A stretch of 48,307 nucleotides of DNA from Candidatus Zixiibacteriota bacterium (GTDB lineage Bacteria; Zixibacteria; MSB-5A5; GN15; FEB-12): positions 52,260 through 100,566 of the forward strand of contig CP070777.1 of the NCBI GenBank assembly GCA_020346225.1, given 5' to 3'. Shown here in pieces: positions 7,760 to 16,455 of the stretch. Numbering within the stretch: the stretch's first letter is position 1; each line of letters opens with the position of its first letter. Below the pieces are notes generated by a model. The model made no database searches and was not told the DNA's origin. It saw only the letters and a list, made by a program, of their open reading frames with translations. A program made the position numbers and the translations under genes.

Positions 7760-8725
7760 CTACACAAGCTTTGACTTCAGTATATCGTGCAGATGGATGA
7801 TGCCGGCCAGCCGGCCCTCGGCATTGACCGTGGGCAGTTGCGTAATCGAGTGTTTTTCCATAAGGGCGAGAGCCGAGTCCAGAACGGCATCGACCGATAT
7901 CGTCTTGGGATTCTTTATCATCACCACCGAGGCGGTCAGCTTGTAGAAATCATCCTGCTTTTCGGCTAGACGCCGAAGGTCACCATCGGTGAATATCCCG
8001 GCCACGCGGCTGTCGTCGTCGAGCATAACGACGCAGCCGAGACGTTTGCCGGTCATTTCGAGAATCATCTCTTTCATGGTGGCATCGTGGTCGACAAGAG
8101 GCACGCGCTGGCCGGTGTGGTGAAGCTCGCCGACCTTCTTGAGGAGGCGTTTACCGATAAATCCGCCGGGATGAAGGCTGGCGATGTCGGAGGCTGAGAA
8201 ATTGCGCGCTTTGAGAAGAGCGACGGCAAGGGCGTCACCCATGACCATGGAGGCGGTTGACGACGAAGTGGGCACGAGATTGTTGGGGCAGGCTTCGCGC
8301 TCGACGGAGCAGTCGAGGGTTATATCGGCCCGCTGACAGAGCTCGGAATCCAAGGTACCACAGAGGACGATAATCTTCACACCGAGGCGACGGGCGGTTG
8401 AAATCAGCATTTCCATCTCGCCCATGTGCCCCGACTTGGAGATGGGCATGAGGATATCTTCCTTGCGCATGAGGCCGAGATCACCGTGCATGGCTTCGGC
8501 GGGATGAAGAAAGAACGAGGGAATGCCGGTTGAGTTGAAGGTGGCGACGATCTTTTTGCCAATCAGTCCGGATTTACCCATGCCGGCCACGATGACGCGG
8601 CCGCGACAACGGAGAATGGCATCCACGGCGCGGTTGAAATTGTCATCAAGGCGGTCGGCCACGGCGGCGATGGCGTCGGCCTCGATTTTGAAAACCTCGC
8701 GAGCGTAATCTTTCAAATCACTCAT
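7760..8725 (-). CDS. kdsD: Arabinose-5-phosphate isomerase (KpsF/GutQ family)
   Basis: Converts ribulose 5-phosphate to arabinose 5-phosphate, the first step of KDO synthesis. The order is a SIS domain (about residues 35-170, with GMGKSGLIGKKI and the LHPAEAMHGDLG active-site stretch) and two CBS domains (about residues 205-320). Its 321-residue length is the same as the E. coli enzyme's, to within a few residues. It overlaps kdsC by four bases (ATGA). With kdsC and kdsA it supplies KDO-8-phosphate and KDO. kdsB is not in the window. Confidence 0.93.
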   Translation of the reverse strand: MSDLKDYAREVFKIEADAIAAVADRLDDNFNRAVDAILRCRGRVIVAGMGKSGLIGKKIVATFNSTGIPSFFLHPAEAMHGDLGLMRKEDILMPISKSGHMGEMEMLISTARRLGVKIIVLCGTLDSELCQRADITLDCSVEREACPNNLVPTSSSTASMVMGDALAVALLKARNFSASDIASLHPGGFIGKRLLKKVGELHHTGQRVPLVDHDATMKEMILEMTGKRLGCVVMLDDDSRVAGIFTDGDLRRLAEKQDDFYKLTASVVMIKNPKTISVDAVLDSALALMEKHSITQLPTVNAEGRLAGIIHLHDILKSKLV

Positions 8726-9252
8726 ATCACAAAACTCTTGGGATCGATGTTAACGGCCTGGAAATAACACTCGAGAACTTCCCTGACAGCGCCTCTGCCG
8801 CCGGCTTTTTCTGTAACATAGTCAGCCGCCGCGAGCAGTTCGGGCGCTGAGTCGGCGACGGCGATGCCCAGACCCGACTTAACGACAAGGGGGATATCGA
8901 GAATCTCGTTGCCGACGAAGGCCACCTGGTCGAAGCTGAGCTTCAGCCGCTCGACGAGGGGCGTTATAATCTCCACTTTGTCCTTCATCCCCTGCATGAT
9001 ATGCTTTACGCCCAGGTCCCTCATGCGACTGTCGGTGGCGGGCGAATAGCGTCCGGAAACTATGGCCAGCTCAAGACCGGCGCGAAGAGCCAGCACGATA
9101 TAGAGGCCGTCCGATATGTTGAAACGTTTGAGCTCGAAACCGTCGGGGCCGAAATAGATGCTGTCGTCGGTTAACACCCCGTCCACATCCAGAGCCAGCA
9201 GCTTAATGGATTTCAGTTTCTCGATAAAACGGTCGCGCGTCACGGTGGGCAT
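8722..9252 (-). CDS. kdsC: KDO-8-phosphate phosphatase
   Basis: Removes phosphate from KDO-8-phosphate to give KDO. A small HAD-family protein of 176 residues without a cap domain, active as a tetramer in the family. HAD motif I is LLALDVDGVLTD (nucleophile Asp near residue 20), motif II is AIVSGR, and the motif IV region is VAFVGNEILDIPLV. The usual GND motif here reads GNE-ILD, a mild variation. It lies between kdsA (16 bases) and kdsD (four-base overlap), so its role is well supported by context. Confidence 0.93.
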   Translation of the reverse strand: MPTVTRDRFIEKLKSIKLLALDVDGVLTDDSIYFGPDGFELKRFNISDGLYIVLALRAGLELAIVSGRYSPATDSRMRDLGVKHIMQGMKDKVEIITPLVERLKLSFDQVAFVGNEILDIPLVVKSGLGIAVADSAPELLAAADYVTEKAGGRGAVREVLECYFQAVNIDPKSFVI

Positions 9253-9268
9253 AAAACGAAAACCTTCG

Positions 9269-10063
9269 TTAAGGCAATTTGATGATTTTCATTACTTCGT
9301 CAAGCAGCCGCTCCATGTCGTCGAGCGGAAGCATTGCCCCGGCGTCCGAGAGAGCCTCGGCCGGCCGGGGATGGGTTTCGACAAAGAGACCGTCGATACC
9401 GACGGCGGCAGCGGCCCGGGCCATGGGGATGATAAACTCCGGCTGGCCGGAGGAAACCCGCCCGGCGGCGCCCGGAAGCTGCAGAGAATGGGCGGCGTCG
9501 AAAACCACCGGCAGGCCGGTCTGTTTCATGATGAGCAGGGAGCGAAAATCAACCACCAGGTTACGGTATCCGAAGGTGGTGCCGCGTTCGGTGAGCATGA
9601 CCTTTTTTGAATTGGCCTTGGCGGCAATTTTCGACATGTCCTCCGGCGCCAGGAACTGACCCTTTTTGATGTTCACCCAGCGCCCGGTAGCGGCCGCTTC
9701 AACCACGAGAGACGTCTGGCGGCTGAGAAAGGCCGGAATCTGCAGGATGTCGGCTACCTTCGCGGCGGGCTTGATTTCGGCGGTTTCGTGGATGTCGGTC
9801 AGAACGGCCAACTGGTATTTGTTCTTGACCTTCTCGAGCGTTTCCAGTCCCTTTTCCAGGCCGGGTCCGGCAAAAGAGTCGCCCGAGAGACGGTTGGCTT
9901 TCCGGTAAGAGGCTTTGAATACGTACGGAAGGTCGTACCGGCGTGCCAGGGCGGCCACTTTTTCCGCCACCTCGAAGCACATATCTTCGGATTCGATGAC
10001 ACAGGGACCGGCTATCAGAAAGAACCGCTTCTGCTCAATCTGCTGCAGGGTGTCTTCTGCCAT
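9269..10063 (-). CDS. kdsA: KDO-8-phosphate synthase
   Basis: Condenses phosphoenolpyruvate with arabinose 5-phosphate to KDO-8-phosphate. The DAHP/KDO synthase barrel is clear: FFLIAGPCVIES at the N-terminus, FKASYRKANRLSGDSFAGPG, LTDIHE, and the FDAAHSLQLPG segment. The start is ATG at 10063, giving 264 residues (MAEDTLQQ). An in-frame TTG at 10087 would add eight residues and looks less likely. The ribosome binding site is poor for both. First gene of the kdsA-kdsC-kdsD-acyltransferase-lptC run. Confidence 0.93.
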   Translation of the reverse strand: MAEDTLQQIEQKRFFLIAGPCVIESEDMCFEVAEKVAALARRYDLPYVFKASYRKANRLSGDSFAGPGLEKGLETLEKVKNKYQLAVLTDIHETAEIKPAAKVADILQIPAFLSRQTSLVVEAAATGRWVNIKKGQFLAPEDMSKIAAKANSKKVMLTERGTTFGYRNLVVDFRSLLIMKQTGLPVVFDAAHSLQLPGAAGRVSSGQPEFIIPMARAAAAVGIDGLFVETHPRPAEALSDAGAMLPLDDMERLLDEVMKIIKLP

Positions 10064-10138
10064 AGGGGGAAATATAAAGGCCGTCAAGGAAAAATCCAGC
10101 GATAAATGCCAGTCGTAAAAGCGCTTCGGGACAGGGAA

Positions 10139-10528
10139 TCACGGCTCCAGGCGGCGGAGATGCCACTTGATGCGGTCACCGCTGCGGGTTATGTAACGGT
10201 CGGACGCCACCTGGGCCATGGTGTCATTGACCGAATAAACCCAGAAAAGGCGTGACGCGCCGCCGATGGAATCAATAGCCGTAACGAACACTCCGGCCGC
10301 GGTAGAGAAATAGTCAACCTGATGTTCTGCCATGAGGATATCTAAAACGCTGAGCGAGTCCCGTCCGGTCATTTCGATAATCAGGCTGTCGTGGAACGCA
10401 ACCGTGGCAGCCGAGTCACGTCCGGGATCGTCGGCCTCGGCGAGATCATCGGTGCCACTGCCGCAAGACAGAAACACCGAGGACAACACAAGGGTCAGGA
10501 CAAGGAATAATCGCCTATATCGCACCAT
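10139..10528 (-). CDS. DUF4430-like lipoprotein
   Basis: A 129-residue secreted lipoprotein with lipobox FLSC (Cys about residue 22) and a short acidic linker. The C-terminal domain (about residues 55-129) resembles the DUF4430 / transcobalamin-C-like fold: GVFVTAIDSIGG, FWVYSVNDTMA and a closing GDRIKWHLR. Proteins with this fold are often surface-exposed and some bind cobalamin or other ligands. No such function is shown here. It is 75 bases upstream of kdsA on the same strand and may be cotranscribed with it. Confidence 0.65.
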   Translation of the reverse strand: MVRYRRLFLVLTLVLSSVFLSCGSGTDDLAEADDPGRDSAATVAFHDSLIIEMTGRDSLSVLDILMAEHQVDYFSTAAGVFVTAIDSIGGASRLFWVYSVNDTMAQVASDRYITRSGDRIKWHLRRLEP

Positions 10529-10588
10529 ACCAACTCGCTATCATGGCATCGTTATGGCATTTAAAGTAAAAACAGGCGCAAATAAAAG

Positions 10589-10618
10589 TTGTTTTTTCGG
10601 CTCAAAGCCGAATATACT
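10589..10618 (+). promoter_or_regulatory. Promoter with a palindrome in its spacer
   Basis: TTGTTT (10589-10594) and TATACT (10613-10618) are 18 bases apart and precede the membrane-protein gene at 10653. The spacer contains a perfect inverted repeat, TTCGGCT-CAA-AGCCGAA (10596-10612). Operators in this position are known for MerR-type activators and for repressors that block polymerase. The -35 box is weak, as expected for an activated promoter. Confidence 0.45.
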
Positions 10619-10652
10619 GGCGCAAACACGGTAAAGTTTGCAGGGAGGCTAT

Positions 10653-11549
10653 ATGGATTACGGCAGGCTCGTAACAAGGTCGTTCGAGATAGCGTGGAAA
10701 TACAAGTCGCTCTGGATATTCGGTCTTTTTGCCGGCGGCGGCTGGTCCAATCTAAATTTTGATATCCCCACTAGGAAATCATATTCATTCGACACACCCG
10801 GACTGGAAAATATTCTGGATATCTCCCCCGAGAAGATCGTGATGTTTGCGATCGCTGTGGTGACGGTGATAGTAGTGATGATTCTGCTCAGTTTCATTTC
10901 GGAAGCCGCCCTGATCGATTCGGTGAACCGGATTGACCGTGGCGGCAGGTATCGTTTTATGGACGCCTTTTCCACCGGTATCGACTTTTTCCTGCGGTTT
11001 CTGGGAGTGTTTCTGCTGGGTGTGTTTACCGGCATCGTGTTTACGGCGATACTGGCTCTGGCGGCGGTAATCTTCTTCAAGATTCACACGGCCATGGGGA
11101 TTCTGTCTTTACTCGCAATAATACCGCTATTTCTGTTGGGATCGTTTGCGATATTCAGCCTCATCGTGCTGACCCAGCGGGTGATGGTGGTACGCAACGT
11201 GTCGATCGGCGACGCTCTGGAGGAAGCTTACCTCCTGTTCAGAAGGAATCTCTCGAAAACCGCCATCGTATTCCTCATATACATCGGCCTGGCGATTCTT
11301 CTGGGTATTGCCGCCGTGATAATCTGGGCAATATTCAGCATACCGATAGCAGCCCTGGGACTGGCGGCGCATATGGAGCCGATATCAGCGTTCTTTGCGG
11401 CCCTGATTGTCGGCCTGCCGGTATCGCTGGTGCTGGGCGGTTTCCTGGGGGTGTTTTTCAGCAGCCTGTACACCCTGTTCTATTTCCAGCTGGTCGAGCC
11501 GAAGGGGGTAGCGGCGCCGCAGACGCCGCCGGCATCGGCGACAGTGTAA
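10653..11549 (+). CDS. Polytopic membrane protein, function unknown
   Basis: A 298-residue integral membrane protein with about six hydrophobic segments. The N-terminus (MDYGRLVTRSFEIAWKYKSLWIFGLF) resembles a group of uncharacterised bacterial membrane proteins that begin with a similar W.YK.LW.FGLF stretch. The start at 10653 is chosen for the GGGAGG sequence four bases upstream; an in-frame TTG at 10638 is not needed. The tail ends in a short Ala/Pro-rich run. It precedes a secreted PDZ protein by 52 bases. I do not recognise a catalytic motif. Confidence 0.75.
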   Translation: MDYGRLVTRSFEIAWKYKSLWIFGLFAGGGWSNLNFDIPTRKSYSFDTPGLENILDISPEKIVMFAIAVVTVIVVMILLSFISEAALIDSVNRIDRGGRYRFMDAFSTGIDFFLRFLGVFLLGVFTGIVFTAILALAAVIFFKIHTAMGILSLLAIIPLFLLGSFAIFSLIVLTQRVMVVRNVSIGDALEEAYLLFRRNLSKTAIVFLIYIGLAILLGIAAVIIWAIFSIPIAALGLAAHMEPISAFFAALIVGLPVSLVLGGFLGVFFSSLYTLFYFQLVEPKGVAAPQTPPASATV

Positions 11550-11601
11550 GCGCCTTTTTACCTTGCCATCGGCGGCGGGCTGCCGTTTATTTTGCATCGC
11601 G

Positions 11602-12774
11602 ATGCGAGCGATCCTGATCAGCACTCTGCTTACCGCGTTTCTGACAACGGCTGCGACCGGGCAGGAAACGTATTATTCCATATTCAGTTACCGTTATTTC
11701 ATTCCCAAGGTGAGAATCAACGACCGCTCGGTCGATCTGCAGGAGAACGTCCTTAGGGAATTCTACCGCGAGCGCTCGGCCAGCCGGGATATGCGCTGGG
11801 TGAGTGAAAATGACAGCGTACTGGTAGCCTTCTGGCAGCAGAAGGGCGACACGGTTTTGCATATACTGCGGGAGTATTCGGGAATCGAGTGGCACGAGTC
11901 GGAGTTCGATATTCACCTCGTACGATATTTCCCCAGCCTCGGTTCGTCGGACCCGCTGATTATCCCGGCAGGCGGCATCACGCGCAGCTCGGTAATTGAG
12001 GCGGCCCCCGAGGGCAACCGGATGCTGCTCAATATCGTGTTTCAGCTGGCCAAACGGATGATATCCCAGGGGTACCAGCCGGAGGACTCGCTCTATCTGT
12101 CGGTGGCCTATCACCCCCTGGTCAGGCACGGTCCTTACCGTCTGGACAACCTGGCGATGCTGCTGGCGATGTATACCTGCTGGAACATGCTGGGTATCGA
12201 TTCGACGCAGGATGCATACGAATCGGCCTTCTGGAGAAACAACTTCCGCGGCCGCGAGATTTTTGAGAAGTACTTTCTCGACAGCTGGGTACTCACGCCC
12301 GACCGCACGCTGGCCGACTGGATCGCCGCGGAACCGCCCAACTCGCAGCTGGTCACGGTGACCAGGACGCCGCGTCGCCGCCGACCGATCGGCCAGAGCG
12401 GTCCGAGGACTTTTATCGAGGATATACCGCTGAAGGGGCGTTTGGGTTTCTCGGTCAGGACGGGCGACGGCGGCCGCATGGTTGTAGATAAAATCGATGT
12501 TTACCGGCTGGCCTACGCCTGCGGTTTGCGAACGGACGATGTGATCCGCCGGGTGGACGGACGGGTGGTGAGAAACCACAAGCAACTGGTGGAATATACG
12601 CTGGCGGGACTCGAGCGAGGCGGGGCGACGGTGGAAATTGTGCGTGAAGGAAACCCGTCGGAGGTGGTGCTTCAACCGATCCTGCTTATGGACGAGTTCG
12701 AGGACGAAATTATTCCGCCGGGTTTGGACAGCCTGCAGCAAGACTCCACAGAGCAAGATTTCGAGGAATACTGA
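11602..12774 (+). CDS. Secreted protein with C-terminal PDZ domain
   Basis: A 390-residue protein with an N-terminal signal peptide (ILISTLLTAFLTTAATGQ) and a long middle region of unknown fold. The C-terminal PDZ domain spans about residues 285-370 (GRLGFSVRTGDGGRMVV, then GLRTDDVIRRVDGRVV). The tail is acidic. No protease motif (HEXXH, GNSGG) is visible, so it is not an obvious HtrA or site-2 protease. The start at 11602 (MRAILIS) is chosen because an earlier in-frame TTG gives no signal peptide. The pairing with the preceding membrane protein suggests a shared envelope role, but none is known. Confidence 0.7.
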   Translation: MRAILISTLLTAFLTTAATGQETYYSIFSYRYFIPKVRINDRSVDLQENVLREFYRERSASRDMRWVSENDSVLVAFWQQKGDTVLHILREYSGIEWHESEFDIHLVRYFPSLGSSDPLIIPAGGITRSSVIEAAPEGNRMLLNIVFQLAKRMISQGYQPEDSLYLSVAYHPLVRHGPYRLDNLAMLLAMYTCWNMLGIDSTQDAYESAFWRNNFRGREIFEKYFLDSWVLTPDRTLADWIAAEPPNSQLVTVTRTPRRRRPIGQSGPRTFIEDIPLKGRLGFSVRTGDGGRMVVDKIDVYRLAYACGLRTDDVIRRVDGRVVRNHKQLVEYTLAGLERGGATVEIVREGNPSEVVLQPILLMDEFEDEIIPPGLDSLQQDSTEQDFEEY

Positions 12775-12812
12775 GTGTAATTGCGGGCAGCGAAATATCG
12801 GAGGCCAATAGA

Positions 12813-12848
12813 AGAAGCGACCCTGCCCGCCAAGGCAAAGTCGCTTCT
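12813..12848. terminator. Bidirectional terminator between convergent genes
   Basis: AGAAGCGAC (12813-12821) and GTCGCTTCT (12840-12848) form a perfect 9-bp stem. The loop itself can pair TGCC with GGCA. It sits between the PDZ gene and the end of the cytochrome operon, with ATTATTT following on the plus strand. Confidence 0.6.
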
Positions 12849-12870
12849 ATTATTTACATCGGTCCGAATC

Positions 12871-14844
12871 TCAGGTGACCGTTTCCTCGGTTTTGCTGTC
12901 GGCATCGGAGCCCAAGGACTGCTCCACCTGTTTTTGCTGTTTCAGCTCCTCGTACCAGGCGGGATGGTGAAGCTGCACTTCGCTTACGGTCATCTTGCCG
13001 GTCAGCCATGTGAACGACATCGGGTACTGCTCCGGATGGAACATGACAAAGAAGAAGTGGAAAATGGCAATGGCCAGAGTGGCCAGCCAGGCCTCATAGA
13101 AGTGAATTGTCTCGGAGATCTTAACGACCCACGGCGGGAGGAAGGAGGTGAAGAAGGTCGGATACCAGAGGATGAAACCGGTGAAGGCCATAACGAAGGT
13201 ACCCCATACCAGCGCCCAGTACTCGGCCTTCATGGTGTAGTCGTAGAAACCGAACTTGGGTTTTTCATCGATCATACCCAGATGGTAGCGCAGGTTTTGA
13301 AAGATCTGAGCGATATCGTTCTTGACGGGCAGTAGTTCCTTGAACTGATAACGGCCGCGCTTGGTGAAGAACAGGAAGAGAGCGTGGTGCGCGGATATGT
13401 ACAGCAGCAGGAAAGCGGCAATGCGGTGGATGACGGAGCGGGCGTTTTCAAAGATTCCGAAGAAATTCAGGACCGACACCCACCAGGCATCGGGATAGCG
13501 GAGCGCGAATCCGGTTATCACCAGTACGATGAAGGCAATGGTAACGATCATATGCTGATAAACCATGTTCCCGCTGAACCTCTGCACCTTGGGCTGCGCC
13601 TTGGTGGCCCGGCTTTTCAGGATTAGATACCTCCCGAGAATTATCAGGTTGTGGGTGAGCATGGCGCCGACGATCAGGACGATGGCCACGATGTAGATCC
13701 ATTTGACAATGTTATCCAGGCGATTGAACTGCGCATAGGCGGTCTTGTGGGTGTAACTCGAAGCGAAGGCGTAGTTGGCGTTGATATGGCACTTCTGGCA
13801 GGTCGCCGTCAGGTTATTCGGATGAATAGACGAAGCCGGGTTGGCAGACGGCAAGATATCGTGAGCTTTGTGACAGGAGGCGCAGTTGGCAGCCTTGATG
13901 GAGCCCCCGTGAATGGCCAGACCGTGGTACGAGTCCTGATAGGAGGTAAAGCGGTCATCGCCCAGACCGAATTTCTCCACTATGAGGGGGTCGTTGTGGC
14001 ATTTGCCGCAGACATAATCGGAGAGATTGGAGGCGTTTACCGGGGAGCCGGGGTTGTCGATCTCCAGGATTTCGTGCTCACCGTGGCAATCGGCGCAGTT
14101 GGGGCTGTCGAGAATTCCCAGGGCGAGGGCCTTGCCGTGAATACCGCGGTTGTACTGGATGTAGATGTCGTTGTGGCACTTAGAACACGTGCTGGGAATG
14201 TTCATCTTATTGACCATCGACGCGGGATCCGAGGCCTTCTTCAGGTTATGCATGCCGTGACAGTCGTCGCAGGAAGCCGCGGACCCGATGCCCTTGGCGA
14301 TGCCCTCGGCGTGGATACCGCGCATATACCGGTCAAACGAATCGGTAATTCGCACATCAGGGTCGTCGGTAAGGACCTGCTTGTGGTGACACCGGGAGCA
14401 GGTGTAAGGCAATTTCTTGGGCGAGGTCCAGGCCTCGGGGTGCAGTTGCGACAGAGTGTTGTGGCTGTCATGGCAGGAGGCGCAGGTAGGGGCGTTGGGG
14501 TTGTGGACGGCCAGGCCGTGAGCTGAAGACTTGAACACCTGTCCGGCTTCGACGTGACATTCCGACGAGCAATCGGCCGACGCCAGCCGCTCCTTATGCG
14601 GGTATTCTTCAATGCCCCGCAAGTCGGCGTGACAGTCGACACAGCCCATACCGCTATGCACCGAGGCGTTCATGGCGGCCGCATTCACGTACATGCTGAC
14701 CTCAACACCCTTACTATTGATGCCGGTCAGGTCGGGGTCCTCGTGGCAGGCGAGGCAGGTTTCGTTGTCATCCTGACCATGGGCGCTGAAGCATATCAGT
14801 GAAGCAGCCAGCGTAAAGGCTCCAAGCAGTTTCAAAACCTTCAT
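12871..14844 (-). CDS. CbcL-like multiheme c / cytochrome b fusion
   Basis: A 657-residue fusion. A signal peptide (1-23) is followed by a periplasmic c-type domain with ten CxxCH motifs (residues 30-353) and one CX3CH (CSSECH, 92-97). Then come five membrane segments (about 382-404, 430-449, 471-493, 541-560, 581-602) of a b-type cytochrome, with candidate heme-ligand histidines at 398, 431, 473, 485/486, 581 and 596. Geobacter CbcL has the same two-part plan and moves electrons from menaquinol toward the periplasm during metal reduction, so a quinol:cytochrome role is inferred. Its heme domain is paralogous to the 9- and 11-heme proteins of this operon, and its membrane domain to the stand-alone cytochrome b. 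AGAGGA precedes the ATG. It is the last gene of the operon. Confidence 0.85.
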   Translation of the reverse strand: MKVLKLLGAFTLAASLICFSAHGQDDNETCLACHEDPDLTGINSKGVEVSMYVNAAAMNASVHSGMGCVDCHADLRGIEEYPHKERLASADCSSECHVEAGQVFKSSAHGLAVHNPNAPTCASCHDSHNTLSQLHPEAWTSPKKLPYTCSRCHHKQVLTDDPDVRITDSFDRYMRGIHAEGIAKGIGSAASCDDCHGMHNLKKASDPASMVNKMNIPSTCSKCHNDIYIQYNRGIHGKALALGILDSPNCADCHGEHEILEIDNPGSPVNASNLSDYVCGKCHNDPLIVEKFGLGDDRFTSYQDSYHGLAIHGGSIKAANCASCHKAHDILPSANPASSIHPNNLTATCQKCHINANYAFASSYTHKTAYAQFNRLDNIVKWIYIVAIVLIVGAMLTHNLIILGRYLILKSRATKAQPKVQRFSGNMVYQHMIVTIAFIVLVITGFALRYPDAWWVSVLNFFGIFENARSVIHRIAAFLLLYISAHHALFLFFTKRGRYQFKELLPVKNDIAQIFQNLRYHLGMIDEKPKFGFYDYTMKAEYWALVWGTFVMAFTGFILWYPTFFTSFLPPWVVKISETIHFYEAWLATLAIAIFHFFFVMFHPEQYPMSFTWLTGKMTVSEVQLHHPAWYEELKQQKQVEQSLGSDADSKTEETVT

Positions 14845-14883
14845 GTTTGCATCCTCTTTATATCAAGCAGCGTATCTTATTTA

Positions 14884-16455
14884 TCATTCGTGGCAGTCGG
14901 CGCAAATAGACTGCTCTATTTTTGTTACGCCATGCTTTTCGGTATCGTGGCAGTTCTGGCAGCCGAGCTCAAATTCAGAAACATGTAGAGTATGAGGAAG
15001 CTCATCGCCGCGGTAGCTGACCACTTCGGGATTGAAGGCTTTGCCGTGACAGAAGGTCACACAACTGTTTTCCGGCTGAATACCCGAGCCGCGATCCGGT
15101 GCCTTATAAGAACCGTTAATAGCTCGCATCGCCTCTTCGAAAATATCGGCACTCCTGTTTAACAAGTAAAGGGAATATTGAATATTGTGGGGAATATGTC
15201 CCTCGCGGACGAAGGCGTAATTCTCGTCGATGGAACTGAGGGCGGCGCGCACCTTCTGGCGATTCCGGCTGCTGCCGCCGGAATTGCGATAGTCCTGCCA
15301 TGCGTTCCGTGCAAATGATTGATAATCAGTCAGTACCTTCCGGCTTCCCTCGAGCCAATTATCGAACATGAGATCGTAATCCTCGCCGTGGCAGGTGATG
15401 CACGAGCGGCGCCCGGCTTCCTTTTTTTCCTGATGGGCCAGAATCTCGCCTTCGGGCGTCACATGCGTGTGGCAGCCGGTGCATGAAACCTGCGCCGTGA
15501 ACATGTCGCTGGGCATGTCCAGCGAGTCACTGCCGCCGATGCCCATATACAGCTGCTTGGGTAGATTGTGCTGTCTGATGTGGCAGCTTTCGCACGCCAC
15601 TTCCAGGGCACTGGCCATGGTGAAGTTGCCATGCTCGATATCCGAGTGGCACCTGTAACAGTCAATGCCGTTTTCACCGACATGCGTGTTATGAAGTTCC
15701 GTTCGCGAGAACTGCTCCCTGAGTCGCTCGACGTGACACGCATGGCAGGCCGATTCGACCACCGAGCCGTCGCCCCGAACGATTTGCACATGACACTGTT
15801 TGCACTCAACATCCAGCTTCAGGTAGGGCTCGTGGTCGAAGACGAAGCCGCTGTGTTCAACCTGCCGGGCGGGCATGCCGTGACAGGCGTTGCAGCCGGT
15901 AACGGCCTCACCCAGACCGGCGTCTTTAAAGTGACAGACGAAACAGCTTCTGTCGTTGACGACCATGTGGCCCTGGATATCATTGTCGTACTGCACAATC
16001 TGGTTATGGCAGGAGGTGCACCGAAGACGTCCGCCACGCAGGTCCTTTCCGAGATGAGCGTTGTGTTCGAAGAGGATATTTCCGCGGAATGTGATCCCCA
16101 CATCGAGAGACTCCCGGTCGTGACAGCCGGAGTTCAGGCAGCTTTCATCCGAAACCATTGCTTTGGGGCGGCGGTCGTAGGTATCGGTCCAGTACTTGAC
16201 GGCCGACACGGCCAGATCGAGGGCGCCGTAATCGTGGCAGGCGACGCAGTCGACGTCCGCGTGGGTGGAGGCCTGCCAGTGCCGGACGTAGGGGTCCATA
16301 TAATGACAGGTGTTACAGAAGGACGACTGGCTGGTCTTGTAAGAAAAAACGAGACCGGCCGCCACCAGAATTATCAGGCAGGCCCCGGCGAAGATGACCA
16401 GCGTACGCCAGTGCCGCTTCAGGAGCGCCCATATATCGCGGAGGAAGGTGATCAT
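14884..16455 (-). CDS. NapC/NirT-anchored multiheme cytochrome c, up to 15 hemes
   Basis: A 523-residue protein with one N-terminal membrane anchor (about 19-39). It has a NapC/NirT-type start (FCNTCHYMDPYVRHWQASTHADVDCVACH) and a long periplasmic domain. There are thirteen CxxCH motifs, one CX4CH (CLNSGCH, 106-112) and one CX3CH (CVTFCH, near the C-terminus). NapC/NrfH-family proteins take electrons from menaquinol or ubiquinol and pass them to periplasmic partners. This one is far larger than the tetraheme NapC. A helical insert free of heme motifs lies near residues 355-455. It ends directly on a last heme motif (CADCHE). It overlaps the cytochrome b gene by four bases, suggesting a joint complex. 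Confidence 0.85.
   Translation of the reverse strand: MITFLRDIWALLKRHWRTLVIFAGACLIILVAAGLVFSYKTSQSSFCNTCHYMDPYVRHWQASTHADVDCVACHDYGALDLAVSAVKYWTDTYDRRPKAMVSDESCLNSGCHDRESLDVGITFRGNILFEHNAHLGKDLRGGRLRCTSCHNQIVQYDNDIQGHMVVNDRSCFVCHFKDAGLGEAVTGCNACHGMPARQVEHSGFVFDHEPYLKLDVECKQCHVQIVRGDGSVVESACHACHVERLREQFSRTELHNTHVGENGIDCYRCHSDIEHGNFTMASALEVACESCHIRQHNLPKQLYMGIGGSDSLDMPSDMFTAQVSCTGCHTHVTPEGEILAHQEKKEAGRRSCITCHGEDYDLMFDNWLEGSRKVLTDYQSFARNAWQDYRNSGGSSRNRQKVRAALSSIDENYAFVREGHIPHNIQYSLYLLNRSADIFEEAMRAINGSYKAPDRGSGIQPENSCVTFCHGKAFNPEVVSYRGDELPHTLHVSEFELGCQNCHDTEKHGVTKIEQSICADCHE

Noticed and set aside
6531-7946. Long open frame on the plus strand across the lptC and acyltransferase genes (471 codons)
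   Set aside because: It crosses recognisable genes on the other strand and has no recognisable motif.
10064-10087. TTG start for kdsA eight codons upstream
   Set aside because: The extra residues are not seen in the family, TTG is rare and there is no better ribosome binding site.
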